Source of the DNA: Poronia punctata
Taxonomy: Eukaryota; Ascomycota; Sordariomycetes; Xylariales; Xylariaceae
Direction of reading: 5' to 3'
DNA length: 64,000 bases
Assembly: GCA_022579005.1 (NCBI GenBank)
Contig: MU401454.1
Span: forward strand, 248,001-312,000
Position numbers and translations under genes: made by a program. Under the pieces are notes generated by a model, which saw nothing but the letters and a program-made list of their open reading frames with translations, did no database searches and was not told the origin of the DNA. Position 1 is the first letter of the stretch. Every line of letters begins with the position of its first letter. Below, in pieces: positions 25,914 to 38,660 of the stretch.

Positions 25914-27146
25914 TTAACCCCTTCTCGCTGGTCCCTCGGCAAATCTGATGCCCCGTCTTGCCGATGGGACTCTTGGTGTGTTATCGTCGTCGCTATCGCT
26001 CTCTTCCGAAGTACGCTCGACTCCCAAAGCCGCTTCTCGTCTCCGCCGCTCCGCTGGCGTCTCGTTGCTGTCGTCTTCACGGACACTGGCAAAAGCTGCC
26101 AGTCTACGTCGTCGCTCAGCAGCAGTCTCAGGGGCGTCGTCGGTACTCGAAGTGTCCTCCGTGATCCTGGCTCCACTTCTCCCACGGGCGCCCTCAGAGG
26201 GCAGAGAAGGCGACTTGCTCTGACCGCGACTACTATCGCTAGCTTGCGTGATATTGATGGCCGGATTGCTGATATCAGGACTCCGGCCACTTCGGCTCTG
26301 CCCTGCATCGTTTCGTCCTAGCGCCGAGGCGGTCCCCGGCGATACTGTACCCTTGGTAACAGATCCTTTGGCCTCCTTCGCAGCAGCTGCGTTTGCCACC
26401 TCTCGATTCGAACGTTCCAGCTTCTGAACTTCTCTAAGGAAGTCGTCCTTCGTCATCCGTTGCCCAGCCCCGCTAATCGTGAACCGGATTCCACGATCGT
26501 CATCCTCGTGCGGGCCACCTCTTGTATTCTTTTGGTCGGCATTTCCAGTGCGGCTGAAGCCGGTCCATCCAAGCCCCGTAGGCCGCCGCGTGGGACCAGG
26601 TGTAGGGGGTGCTGCAGAAACGCCTTGAGATGATTCCCCAGCTGTATTTTCCATATCCGCCGGCTTCATGAGCCCACCCATTCCCATGTACTTTAGGCTT
26701 GTAGCCATGTAATCTTTACTGCCCTCGGGCTTTTGAGCTGGGAGATCATATTTCTTAACCACTTCGCCATCTTCATCCTCAACAATAATCTGTCATTTAT
26801 AGGTTAGCAACGACATAGAGAAAATACAGTAGGAGCCATGCATACCGTGTTACCAAACTGGTAGGCTCGGGCTGGCGCATGTTTGCGTTCCTCTTTCGTT
26901 TTGTCTCTTCGCTTTTGGGCCTCCTCATCGCGCCACCGGACAAAGTTCTTTTTCAGCGAGTCGTATGTCCAGCCGGGCTTCCGTATTTCTTCTTTGGTCC
27001 TCTCTACGAGCTGCTCCGGATTAGGCACACCCTGATCGTGGCTTGTCTTCGTTGGCTCAACAGCCACCACCTGGCCGTCCTCATCCTCAATGACGATATG
27101 ATCCCCTTCATCGTATACTTCGTATTGGGGTTGCTCTTGTTGCTCC

Positions 27147-27200
<54 letters not shown>

Positions 27201-29041
27201 TCCTGCACTTGTTGTTGTCTATCCTGAGATTTCTCATCCGGACTGGAGCCTTCCAATCCCTCCAGTTTCTCCAAGTCGGTCTCTTGTGCTGCTCCCAAAC
27301 TGCCAGAACTGCTTCGCCGAGGAGACATGGGACCAAACTTTTCAGTCTCAGTGGGTGATAAGGGTTCAGCTTGCTCACTAGTACTCCGCCTCCGGGGAAA
27401 TATTGCCGATTGACTGACAGGACCACCTGGGCCGATACCATCATCCCACTTCTTTCTGCTGCGGCGGCGGCTGACTAGAGACGAAGCACGGCTGCTGCCC
27501 CGATTCGTATTCTCCTCGTCACGTTGCCTTCGAAGGAACTGGCCAGAAAGACCGGTGGGTGGGAGTGTTCCCGGAGGGAAATCTGGTGATTTGAGATCGT
27601 CAAAGTCAGTGTCGGACATGGTCCGAGCTTGTGAGCGAGACTGTGACGAGATACGGGGCAAACGACTCATCCACGCCGGTCCATCCTCTGGAGCAGTAGT
27701 GTAGGACATGGTGAGAGACAGTGTGTTGATACGTTTGCCTAGTGTAAAGACAGCAATAGACGATCCGTGCACAAGAATGGACGATATGACCATGAAGGTG
27801 ACAATCGGCCAGACCAACTGAATTACTTTGAAGTGCGGGGTGCCTTCTTTCGGAAGCTCGGCCAGAGGTATGGTATGTTCCGTTTCGAGCTCGGCCCGGG
27901 CGAGGATGGCGACAAAGATGGCGCCGACACCGATAGGACCAAAGTGGCCAGCAAAAAGGGCCTCGCGCCACGTCTTCACGTCTGGTATGAAGGGTTTTAG
28001 CATCAGCATGATAGGAATGCGACGGAACAAAATGACAAAGATTGCCATGACCGAAAGTCTCCATGCAGACAACCCTATTCCGGCATTGTTATACATCTCC
28101 CAGGGGATAATAGTCCCGAGGTATACGAAATAAGCCAAGTTGATCAGCAAGTCAATAACGTTGGAGACATGAGACTCCTCGGTTTTCTCATGGAACCAAC
28201 CATCGTTCGAGAAGCCTACACCACATGCGAAGCCGACGAGCAGGTCATCCACACCCAGAATACTGCCCGAGCCGGCGCAGAAGAGAGCCAGGACGAAGTA
28301 AAAGACCAAGAAACTCTCACGGTCGATGAGATCATGCTTCTCGGCATATTTGATTCCATGACGAGCGATATACCCAATAACGAAGCCATAGAAGGCACCG
28401 AACACGCATTCGTATAAGACGGTGAAGACGAACCAGTGGTATGTGGTGTCTCGGGCATCCATATGATCATGGATTAGATAGAGGGCGAGGTAGACGAAAG
28501 GGAAGGCCATGCCATCGTTGCATCCCGATTCAGCTGAGAGCAGATCCCTCAGATGCTTAGGCACTCGCTTAGCAAATTTTCCCTTGCCTACGACGGACGA
28601 GGCGAGAACGGGATCGGTGGCGGTGACGCAGGCGGCGACCGTGAGACTCTCGAGGAAGTCGAGAGGGAACAACCACCAAACAATGAGACTAGTAATAAGC
28701 CAGCCTATTGTCATGACAGGAAGCAGCAAGAAGACGACCGACTTCCAGTGTTTTTCCATGTAATACTTGGGTAATTCGACGCCCACAGCAAAACATTGCA
28801 CGACGAGGACGATGCGCGAGAACTCGAGAGTAATCTCATCAGTATTGCCCCAGCTGTTGGGGTCGATGAGGTTCGCGGCATGGGGACCAAATATGACTCC
28901 GACCAATGTCGCGACGGTGGCTTCGCCTATATAGAGACGCTCTTTGATGACGGAAGAGCAAAGCATGAACAGCGAGGTGAACCCGCCCAGGATTATGTAA
29001 ACCAAATGAGGCTTGGTGATGGATAGGTGATCCCACGCCAT
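25914..29041 (-). CDS. NHA1: plasma-membrane Na+(K+)/H+ antiporter, Nha1/Sod2 type
   Basis: A cation/proton exchanger that expels Na+, K+ or Li+ in exchange for H+ and so controls salt tolerance and cytosolic pH. Two exons, 29041-26846 and 26789-25914, joined in phase 0 across a 56-nt intron, give 1023 residues, normal for fungal Nha1. About the first 430 residues form the membrane transporter: MAWDHLSITKPHLVYIILGG at the N-terminus, an early VGVIFGPHAANLID, and the ion-binding ACVTATDPVLASSVVGKGKFA with its Asp. Then come SAESGCNDGMAFPFVYLA and HFGPIGVGAIF. The remaining cytosolic tail is long and charged, with a run of about 18 Gln near residues 615-632. It carries two EDEDG elements, at 649-659 and 733-743; the second starts exactly at the exon junction. 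The tail ends Arg-rich with two AERRRR-like repeats. The function is firm by family; ion preference cannot be read. Confidence 0.93.
27140..27202 (-). repeat. polyglutamine-coding CAG/CAA tract in NHA1
   Basis: On the coding strand a block of CAG codons is followed by a block of about ten CAA codons, about 18 Gln in all, flanked by further Gln/Glu-rich sequence. It lies in the predicted disordered cytosolic tail of the antiporter. Confidence 0.9.
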
Positions 29042-32000
29042 TTTGACAGAAAAGATGACGTATATCGGCTACCTGATTGCCCAATCGCCGAAACGGCGTA
29101 CGTGACCGCGGTGCGGACGGCGTTCCCTTATCGAGGATACCGATTGAAGCCGGATGCGACGACGGCTTTGCCAACCGAAGAGTGGTGAGTGTGGCGCGGC
29201 CAACCGAGACTTGTGGCTCGCAAATTTGCAAGTAGGGAAGGTGGGAGAGCTCGGTCGAGATGCATTCAGAGACTACCTAATTAGTATGCCAGATAGAAAC
29301 TGGCAGCAAGCCTTTCGACAGATCTAAAAATAATGATCTGCTAAGCTGGCGTTTCGACAGCGGCGCAACGGCGCAAGTCGGGTGAACTGTGCCAGATATA
29401 TACGTGACAGTTTTCTGATGAATCACCTGTACGAGAGACAATATACCGAATAACCAGGCAACGGGATTGCGAGCAGATACTTTATCCTTTGACGCTGCAC
29501 AATGCCGTCTTCAACCAGCGTCTCTAAAGGGATAAAGGTGTATAACGGTGAGAAAAGTAGTTGGCTGGGAAGGTCAAAAGAGAGCCTCCAAACAGAAAAA
29601 TACGATATTGTCGACTGGAAGTGTAGGGGATAATGAGCGGGGGCCTACGTATATTGACAAGTACTTAAAGTAGGTAGGTATCGTATCGTACAGTAGCCCG
29701 AACGCAAAAGACAATACCCCGATCTGAAAATGACGACGTCGCGGAGCCTGCGCTCGTGCGATGGAGAAACATCGTAGAGGAAAAGCAGCCGCCTCTAGCT
29801 TTTTATTCTTTTGGCCTGCCATTTGCTACTATCCTAACCACTTAGCGCGTCTAACCGGACTTGGTAAGGCACATTTTCCTTTCTTTCGAGAACAGCAAAA
29901 CGGCTGGAAAACGGCTGGTACTGTGACTTTCCACGCTTTGAGATTTGATGGACCTGAACAGGCACTGCAGGGTGTAGTCCCTGTCACCCGGAGGCTTTAA
30001 CAAGCACAAATGTTACTTATCTACTCGTAAGGGCAAAAGGCATGACAGATCTTGGAACTGGGCGCGCTACCTACGTACATTACACGTACTGTAAGGGTGG
30101 CCAAGGTGGGGATTTGGGGCCTCTACCGAGAGGATCCCTACCAAGAGCGCAAAGCCATCGAGAACTGAGTAAGTACTAAATTAGTACAGGCTTGGCTGGC
30201 TACCATTCGACTGCTTTGGTCATCCTTAGTGCCTCTACCTACACTGTACTTATGCCAGTACAGATGCATGGCGGACCCACTCAAGAGCAAGGGGTGCAGG
30301 CAAATAGAACGCCTTTGTACCCGCTAAGTAACGTGTTGTAGTACCATGCTTGTTCGCCGCTTTACAAAGTCTGGGGCTCAGTCGTCAATTACAACCTACG
30401 AGTACACATTGTCACGTCACGTCTTTTACGTAGGTACGCAGTAAATAGCTTAGCGAATCTCATCACAAAACCAGTATCCCGCAACAACAATTGCCCAACG
30501 ATGGGGAACATCTCTCCTCCATGAATATTGCAACGGGATATCCCCGAGGGAGGGTGGCATTTGGGAATCGTCTACCTGTTCAAGGAGCCTCGAGATATCG
30601 CCTGCGTCCCTTTTCTACCGAACTCCCGCATTATCGCAATGATTGATAGCTCCCATCGACCCCTATGGACCCAAGATTCTTAGGGATCGGGCATCAACAT
30701 CAGTACCACCCCCTACAAAACCATCATTACGTTAAAAACGCGGGAGGGAATGGCGAACCGGCCAATGGACCGAATCCACGGGGGCGGGGGCGGGAGCGGG
30801 AGCACGGCAATCCTTATTGAAACCATCGAGCAGCCGGGTGCGGGGGTGTGAGTTGCGTGGTGGTGTTTGTCAACGCGCTGCGATAAACTCTATTATTGTT
30901 CGCGACGAACCCGGATCATCCCGTTCCGCTACAGAAAACAACTTGGAGATCTCCGCGGCTAGGCACCCAACAAGATACCGATATTATAACTTGTGGTCGT
31001 TAGCTATTTCACTATTGGGCCTTTTCCAATGCATGCTCTATCAATGCCATCGAAAATGGTCGAGCCATTGGCCTTTCATGCTCCTGTACGCTAACGGCCT
31101 TGAACCACAATAGTGATACAAATTTACGTCGTGGCATTGGTTATCTATTCACTCCATGGAAGTATTCATTCCTATTACTTCTCTATCGCCTGAAGCGAGG
31201 AGAAAATCCAGTGACGGACGGACAGCCAACGTTCGGAATACCATACATACTCTGGACCTCAGAACATTGTCGTGGGGGAGGAATATACACGTGCACGTAC
31301 GTGCGTACCTATTCCAAGTGTCAGGTTCGAGGAGCAAAAGCAGCGGCACATTTTGCCCGAATCCGGGTCGTATGCTACCTACAGGGGTACTTCGATGGTA
31401 CTTCCACCCCACGCCGGCAAGCTTAACTGACAATTGTACCACCAGATTTTTTCCTCTTACTCCCTGTTTTTCTTCATCCTTCATCTTTTGATTTGCGGAT
31501 TGTGTAGAGGGTATATATTGACAAGAAATAAGATCGTTGTGCCGAAACTGAAGATAATGCAGATGGCCTCTGAGCGGCAAACCGGCAAGTTGTAGCCCTG
31601 GTATCGCGAGAGGCTATGCCTTAAACGGATTAGTATATACAACCCCACCATGTGCCCAGACTCTTAGGTTTGATCCTAGCTGGACCTCTATTTCGATTAT
31701 GCGGAGCCTACTCCCTAGGAGGTTGAAGTATTTCTCAGATGCTCCATCAGATTACGTCGATGTCCATCGTAGTCTAGCTAGCAGGTAATTATCGTACGCA
31801 CACTCACACACGCGCACAATCAAGAACGTAACCTAGGGGCCTAGGTGGGCACGGTGGACCGTCATTCTGCCCTTTGCTGTGCCACTCATCTTACTGGTTC
31901 TGCTGGCGCTCCGCAGTCCCAGTAGCTTGGCCAAGCGGATATTTGCTCTTCTTATTATTCATTGGTTGAGAATGCGAAAATGTTATCATTGATTGGTGTT

Positions 32001-35000
32001 GCCACGGAGAAGCGGAGCACTGGACTCGGCCATTCGGGGAGGCGTTGAATGCCAAAGCCGCTCTTAAAGGTACTTGTACAAGGTGGACAGGCTGACTCGA
32101 TACTGCAAATAAGCTCTTTGCTTGTGATAACAAGCCTTACATGCATATATGGCCTCAGAAGATCCTAACCTAGCGAGAGCCTCAATGCTTAACCTGTAAT
32201 GCCAACCTACGAGCAGTACAGAAGCTAGGGCCGACTGCCAACACGGCAATTATTGCCGTCGGGTGCCAGGCGACTTGGCCATCTTGGTCTCTATACGCAA
32301 CACAAAATACCGAAATCGTGACACCGCTTGCCACAACCCGTCTCATTTACTCACCGCCTCCCCCGACTGACCCGCCGGCCCGGTTGTATCACCACGGAGA
32401 GCGTGGGAGTTTTTCTCGTTAAAGAGGTCCCCCCGCCGGGGTTCGCTATCGTACTTATGTGACAGGCCCACAGCACGGCCCCATTCAAGTCACGAGGTCA
32501 CGGGGTCACGGGGTCACGGGGTCACGAGCATCCTAGAACATCTTATCATGCACAATGCCAATGCCGATGCCTTTTCCTATGCAGGCCCCGGTCTGCTGTT
32601 CCCCGGTCACCCTTGCAATTACTACTGTGACTCTTGTGCTGACCGCAGAAGAAGTGTTAATAAAACTGTCTATGCGCCTGTTTCTGTCTGATTTGATCTG
32701 ATCGATCCGCCGTCGAATCTGCTGTAGCAGCCCAACCGGACAAATAAATATGATATGCCCAGTTCACACATTCGCCCGATGCCGAAGCCAGGGGTATACG
32801 GATGCCAATCGAAACAGAAACGACCAAGAATCTGGGCTGAAAAGCTGATTTGAGTATATGTTAGATAGGTTGCGACATCTCCGCTACCCGCATCGGCAGC
32901 AACACACCACCAACTGGTTCCGTTACGGGAGTATAGCACGATGAACATGTTCTTTACAGCTTTCTTTAAAAACTCACTCGGCGCTCGTTCTTCCGCATTT
33001 GTGAACTTCGCCGCCGGAGCCAGTGCTTTAAATAAGAAATTAAAGCCCAACCCTCGCTCTGCCATCCAACGTTACACGACATTACCTGAGCGAGTGCCTT
33101 GATTTGGAACATGTGTATAGTGTTACGGGAATGATAGGCTTTTTGGGACGATGAGCTGGTTAGGCCGCTTATAACGCTGTGCTACCCATATGTTGTTCAG
33201 GTAAGCCACACTGGAGCGGTCCAGCCGTCCTATAGGATAGATTCCCTTTATCCCAGCAGCGTTGTCCCAGGGAGACGGGTCCTTTATGCTTTAATTGCCC
33301 AAGTTGATATGTTATCCACTGGCATTGACGGCCTTAACAACCAGGCGTGTTACCACGAAGTGTGGCTTACAGAAATTGAGGGATGAGATCTTGCTACCCA
33401 TTATTTATACCCATCGAGTTGACTGTCAATATGCTCTTTCATATAGAATGTTTAACGGTACAGCTCGATGTGGGAAAAGGCAAGGAGTACCACGCCAACA
33501 ACATATGACCTCTTGTACAATCCCACAGCACATCGTCTGCGAAAGACGTCTTCTACTCGCAGGAGTGAAAAAACACGTGTTGGTTTTAAAAGCACGTGTC
33601 GCCACCTAGTCTGTGTCGTGGCCATGACTGGCAAAGCAGATTACCCAGAATACGGTATTTTAGTAGGTAGCGACATGCAGATACATCGCGACAATGTTAG
33701 CTAAGGCATTTAGGTTAGAGTGACCGCCGCAATTCAGGCTCATGCGCATAAGCATCGGATATTCGGTTACAATCCGATCAAAAACAACTCCCATAAAACC
33801 CAAAACCGGGCATTGGCGTCAGGTTTCTGATTCGTCCCTCTAACGACGTATTGGAATGTGTGACGAATTGCCTCCTACCTATGCGTTTTCAACTTTTGCG
33901 TGTCCCTTCGCGTCCGTCTTGAGGTACCATAGACACTATCCGCTGTTAGGAACAACGTGAACGCGGAAAGAAAAAAAAAAACAAGCCTAAGACTTGTCTA
34001 AGACACTTCCCGCTCTTCCCATAAGGTGTAGGTAGAATATCTAACACCCAATCTTCATCGGCCGACGCAAGCGCGGGAAGTTAAGGTGCCGGTAGTATTG
34101 TTTCAGTGCGGCTGGCCAGTATTATTCTAGAACGCGGCCGGGATTCGATACCGTGGAGCTAGGAGAAAAAAAAGAAAAAAAAAAGTTAAAAATATCCTGA
34201 ACCAGAAAACCCCCCCAAAAAACCAGAAGAGAAAAAAACATACAACACCAGGGATTCGCTGGTCGTCACCGACCCAACTACTAGTCTGGCGGTATCCGGC
34301 TTAGCTATGGGGGAGCGGACGGGACCCCGCGTTCTCCAGATCCTATGGTCGTATGTATTCGTATTTTGTGCAAAACTAAGTTATATATTACATGTAGGTA
34401 GCTGTCTATAAGGCAATACGAGTTGGTAACCTAGATGGTAGCAGACATTGTGAAATGAACGTTCTTGTTTACAGGTACTATTTGTCGACATTGGTAACAT
34501 TGTGCACCTAACCTAGGCTAATTGCAATTATCGAGCTATGCATTTTGTTCACAGAGCGCCCAACCAGATTGGCGACAACTTGTTTTACGAATATCTACTG
34601 GATATGATATGATAAAAAAACGGGTACGTTAGGGGGGTATTCCGAATTTGCGGCGCGGAGTTCGGGTATCTCGTTCCCGCAAACGGACCTACCTTAATAC
34701 CCGTCGTGAAGACAGACATTTCAACATAAATGTATTCTAGAAGAGTAGAAAATCCCAAACAGGCATATGACTTGTTTTCTACGTCGCATTCGGGATTCAA
34801 TAATGTTAAAATGGACATAAGGGCAATTGATCTCGGTTAACAAGGCCGGTTTGTGGACGAAGGAGTACTCCGGCATAATTTGCCAATTGCAACATCTCCT
34901 TTGAGCTTCAACTCGGAAAGTTGAAACCACACTACATATAACTCTGTTAAAGCGATAAGTAGGTAGATATGAGGCAACTATGACAGAAGCCGCTGTAAGG

Positions 35001-35019
35001 CAAGAGACGGAATTATAGT
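29042..35019. other. 6-kb gene-poor region upstream of NHA1
   Basis: The first part holds the NHA1 promoter and 5' UTR. I see no gene with a recognisable domain. Open frames of up to 143 codons (for example minus strand 31149-31580 and 32670-33065) have no known motif. The region has normal base composition until about 35.0 kb, where G+C falls sharply. Short repeats include a GTCACGGG array at 32489-32528 and a GGGCGG-rich patch near 30780. Confidence 0.5.
32489..32528. repeat. GTCACGGG 8-bp tandem repeat
   Basis: Five near-perfect copies of an 8-bp GTCACGGG unit are visible in gene-free DNA. Copy one has one changed base. No function is implied. Confidence 0.9.
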
Positions 35020-35356
35020 TTTTCTATGCTTATCGGAAAGCTTGCCTTTTTATAACTACAATTTTAAGACCTATAAAGCTTGCTTAGTTTTAGGATTAAG
35101 GTTGTAAAAAAGCAAGCTTAATTTTAATTTTTAAATAAGTAGGTATATAGAGGAAGTTAATTAAAATTTTAAACTTTTAGCGCTGTTTTTATTTAGTTTT
35201 TTAATTAGTTAAAATAAACAGCGTAAGCTTTTTATTAGTTAAATAAAAAAGTAATAATAATAATAAATACTGTTTAACTATACTATTATATAATTATTTT
35301 ATAACTAAGCTTTTTAATTTTAATAGTAATTATTAAACTTTAAATATAAAATTTTT

Positions 35357-35480
35357 AAAGCTTATAGTAAGCATAAGTAAGTATATAGCTTATAATAAGT
35401 ATATAGCTTATAGTAAGCAAAAGGCTTATTATAAGCAAAAAGCTTGCTATAAGTAAAAAGCTTATAATAAGCAAAAAAAA
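35357..35480. repeat. degenerate array of palindromic AAGCTTATAATAAGC units
   Basis: About six diverged copies of a 15-20 bp unit that reads nearly the same on both strands (GCTTATAATAAGC) lie head to tail near the left edge of the AT-rich block. They could form hairpins or cruciforms. Origin unknown. Confidence 0.75.
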
Positions 35481-37297
35481 GTTTAAAAGGTTTTTTTTAA
35501 TAAAAACAAAATTAAAATTAAAGTATAAAAATTAAAAATAAATAATAGCTAATAACTTTTTATTATATTTAACTTTTTTACTTATATATTTAAGTTTAAT
35601 TAGTATGCTAATTTATTTTAATAGTTATATTTTAAAATATTTTTTATATTTTTTTTTGCTTATACTAGCTATTAGCTTTTTTTAAATAATTTGCTTTTTA
35701 ATTTGCTTAACTAAGCTTTTAATTTAATTGCTACTATAATTTATACTAAATATTACTAATTTTTTTTATTATAGCACTTTATTAATATTTATATTAATAA
35801 AAAAGTTTTTATATACTAAAAATGCTATAATAAAGCATTTTAATATTTAGCTTTAGTTGCTTACTTTTTACTAGTTAAATATATACTTAGTATTATTTAG
35901 CTTTTTTTTTAATACTAAAAATTTTTAGCTTTTAGTTTTGCTTAAGTAAAAGCTTTTTTTATAGCTAATAAAATACTTTTAGCTTTTTTAATAAACTAGT
36001 TTTTAAATATAAACTTTTATTAATAAAAAATTTATAGTGCTAGTACGCTTTTTTATTATAGCTAATTAAGCTTAGATTTACTATATATTATAATAGTTTA
36101 GCATAACTAAGCTGCTATTTTTTGCTAGCATTATTAAAAAAAGCATGCTAGTTATAATTTACTTATAATTTTTATTTTAAGTTAGCTACGTTATAAGCTT
36201 AATATAAGCTTACTATAAAGTTTAAGTTGCTTTTTAAGCTAAAATAAAAGTTTTTTAAGCTTTTTTATAAGCTTAAATATACTATATAATTTAAAAAGCA
36301 ACTTTTTTAGCTTTATACTTACTAGTTTTTTAAAAAAAAAATTTAGCTTTTAAAGTTTTTTTTTAGCTTTTAAGATTTTAGCAGCTTTTAAGATTTTTTT
36401 TTAAGCTTTTAAAATTTTTTTAAAAGCTTTTAAAACTTATTTAAAAGCTTATAAAGCTTAATAAACTAAAAATAATTATATATTGCTTAGCTTTTTATTA
36501 TTTTAAACTAGTTTGCTATATAACTTATAAAAAAGCTTTATATTGCTAACCTTTTTTTAAAATAATAAGCTAAAAGTATACGCTGCTATGTAAATAAATT
36601 AGTTTATAATTTATAATACTAATATATAACTTTTTTAAAACTTTTATACTACTTTTGCTTTATATATTATAAAAAAGTGTTTATATTATTATAAGCATTA
36701 GTTTAATATAAATATTTGCTTAAGTTTATATAAGCTTTATATAAGCAAAAATATTAGTTTTAAAAACTAAGTGCTTTTTTTTAGTACTAAAAACTTTATA
36801 AACTTTAATAATATTTTTAATTATTTTTTTACTTTTATATAAACTAAGTAAATACTAATTATGCAAGTATATATTTATATTAAAGTTTATTAAATTAAAA
36901 GCGCTTTATATTAATACTATAGTTATATTTACTACTTTTTTTAAAATGTTGCTAAAGTATAAAATTAACTTTTTTTACTTTTTGCAAAGCTTAATTATAT
37001 AGTTATTAAAATATATAACGCTTGCTTTTAATAATAAATTATTTATAATTTTTATATTTAGCGTTAAGCTGTTTATATTTAGCTTGTTTTTTTAAAGCAA
37101 AACTACTTTAGTTATTAAAATATTTTACTTAACTATAAGCAGCTAAATTATTTTTTTAATAATAATAACGTTTTTAATTAACTTAGTAATATTATAAATA
37201 TTAAAAATAATATAAGCTTAAATAATAATATTATTAATAAAAAGCTTGCTAAGCTTATAAACAAAGTTAATATTAGTGCTATACTAGACTTTATAGC

Positions 37298-37302
37298 TTA
37301 AA
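37298..37302. repeat. putative 5-bp target site duplication, left copy
   Basis: TTAAA lies immediately outside the left LTR and is matched by TTAAA immediately outside the right LTR. Five bases is the usual length for LTR elements, but the AT-rich context makes a chance match possible. Confidence 0.5.
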
Positions 37303-37472
37303 TAATAGTATTAAGTTAGTTAGTTAAAATAAAATAGATTAATTCTAAGATCTAAAATAGCCGTTAGTAGCTAGAGCTACTTTATAAAAATGCTTAGGGC
37401 ACTAGTTAGCAGTTATATAACTATAGGTTATATAACTAAAGATCTTTTAGATCGTTTAAATATACTATATTA
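37303..37472 (-). repeat. LTR, 3' copy
   Basis: The 170-bp terminal repeat matches the copy at 46524-46693 at 152 of 170 positions by my count; the 18 differences are all transitions (C/T or G/A). It is flanked on the interior side by the purine tract. Confidence 0.85.
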
Positions 37473-37474
37473 GT

Positions 37475-37485
37475 TTGCCCCCTTT
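37475..37485 (-). other. polypurine tract of LTR element
   Basis: AAAGGGGGCAA on the minus strand lies two bases from the inner edge of the 3' LTR, where second-strand priming occurs in LTR retrotransposons. Its C run survived in an otherwise C-poor block, consistent with RIP acting on CpA rather than CpC. Confidence 0.6.
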
Positions 37486-38503
37486 AAACAAATAAAATAA
37501 AAAACGTCTTTGTTTTTTTGTTAATAAATAATGCAAAGCTGTTTTGTATTTTTTATTAAATATTTTTTATAAGTAATATTAAGCTATGTTTTGCAAATGT
37601 TACTTATAAATGTTATTACTTGCAAATATTGTTTATATTTTATATTTATATAAATTAACGCATATATAAATAACTTGTGTTCTTTAGCTTTATATTATAT
37701 ATTATTTGCTAAAAAATAATAATAAGCTTATATTGTTAGCGTTGTTATTTTAAATTATAATTGTTTTTTAAACTATTATTTATTGCTTTACTTTTTTGCT
37801 TTTGTTTAAGTTTGCGCCTTGTTTAGCGTTATTTTTTTGCTAGCTTATAGTGTTTTTATAGTTTTTGTTTTAAAACTTAAAGCCGTCGATCTCTTAGCGT
37901 ATTTTTTAAACGTTTGCTTATAATTATATTATAATAGTTTGCATACTATCGATTTTTTATTATAACTTTTTAGTTTAATATTTAGTTTTTTATTTAAACA
38001 ATTTAAAAACTATAAATGCTTAGTTAACAATTGCTGTCTTTGCTATTTATATTGCTATATTTTTAACGCATATAATAAAGATTATATTTTATATTATGTT
38101 TATTACTTAAATTTGTATTAGTTTGCTATAAATAGCTTTTTTAAGTTTATATTTAATTTTTTTATTTACTAGTATATAAACATAGTTATAATATTTTTTA
38201 AAGCTAGGTTTAATATTTTTTAGTATTTTATTAAGTATTTTTTATTTTTTAAAGTTATTAAGTTTTTTTTTAAAAATGCTGCTAAGCTTGTTTAATTTAC
38301 GCAATGCTAATAAGGTTTTAAATTTATTTATTAATTTAGTAAATAAATTATTATAGTCTTTAAGTTTATTTAGTTTTTTAAGTTATTATCTTTGCGCATT
38401 TAGCTTATTTTATAATTTGTTTTTTATATATTTTTTTTTAAACGCTTTAAAAAATATTATCTTTATAGTATTTGTTAGCATTGTTATACTAAGCATTATT
38501 TAG

Positions 38504-38660
38504 TTAGCTATTATTTATATAACTTTAAGTGCTAGGTTTAATAATAATAGCATTATTATATTAGCTATTGCTTATATAACCTTTAGTGCTAGCTTTAATA
38601 ATAATAGCATTGTTATATTAGCTATTATTTATATAACCTTAGTTGCTAGCTTTAATAGCA
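38504..38660. repeat. 57-bp tandem repeat, about 2.75 copies
   Basis: Units start at 38504, 38561 and 38618, each beginning TTAGCTATT and containing TATATAACYTT...GCTAG. The period of 57 is a multiple of three, so the array could once have been a 19-residue peptide repeat inside the LTR element. The copies are now diverged. Confidence 0.8.

Noticed and set aside
31149..31580. 143-codon minus-strand open frame
   Set aside because: No motif, and the opposite strand is equally open over the same stretch. Probably chance.
31655..31690. TTTGATCCTAG resembling a tRNA T-arm
   Set aside because: Only a four-pair hairpin with a six-base loop forms, and there is no upstream D-arm or acceptor partner.
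32670..33065. 131-codon minus-strand open frame with an ATG
   Set aside because: No recognisable family, and the second half has no coherent structure. Homology or RNA would be needed to accept it.
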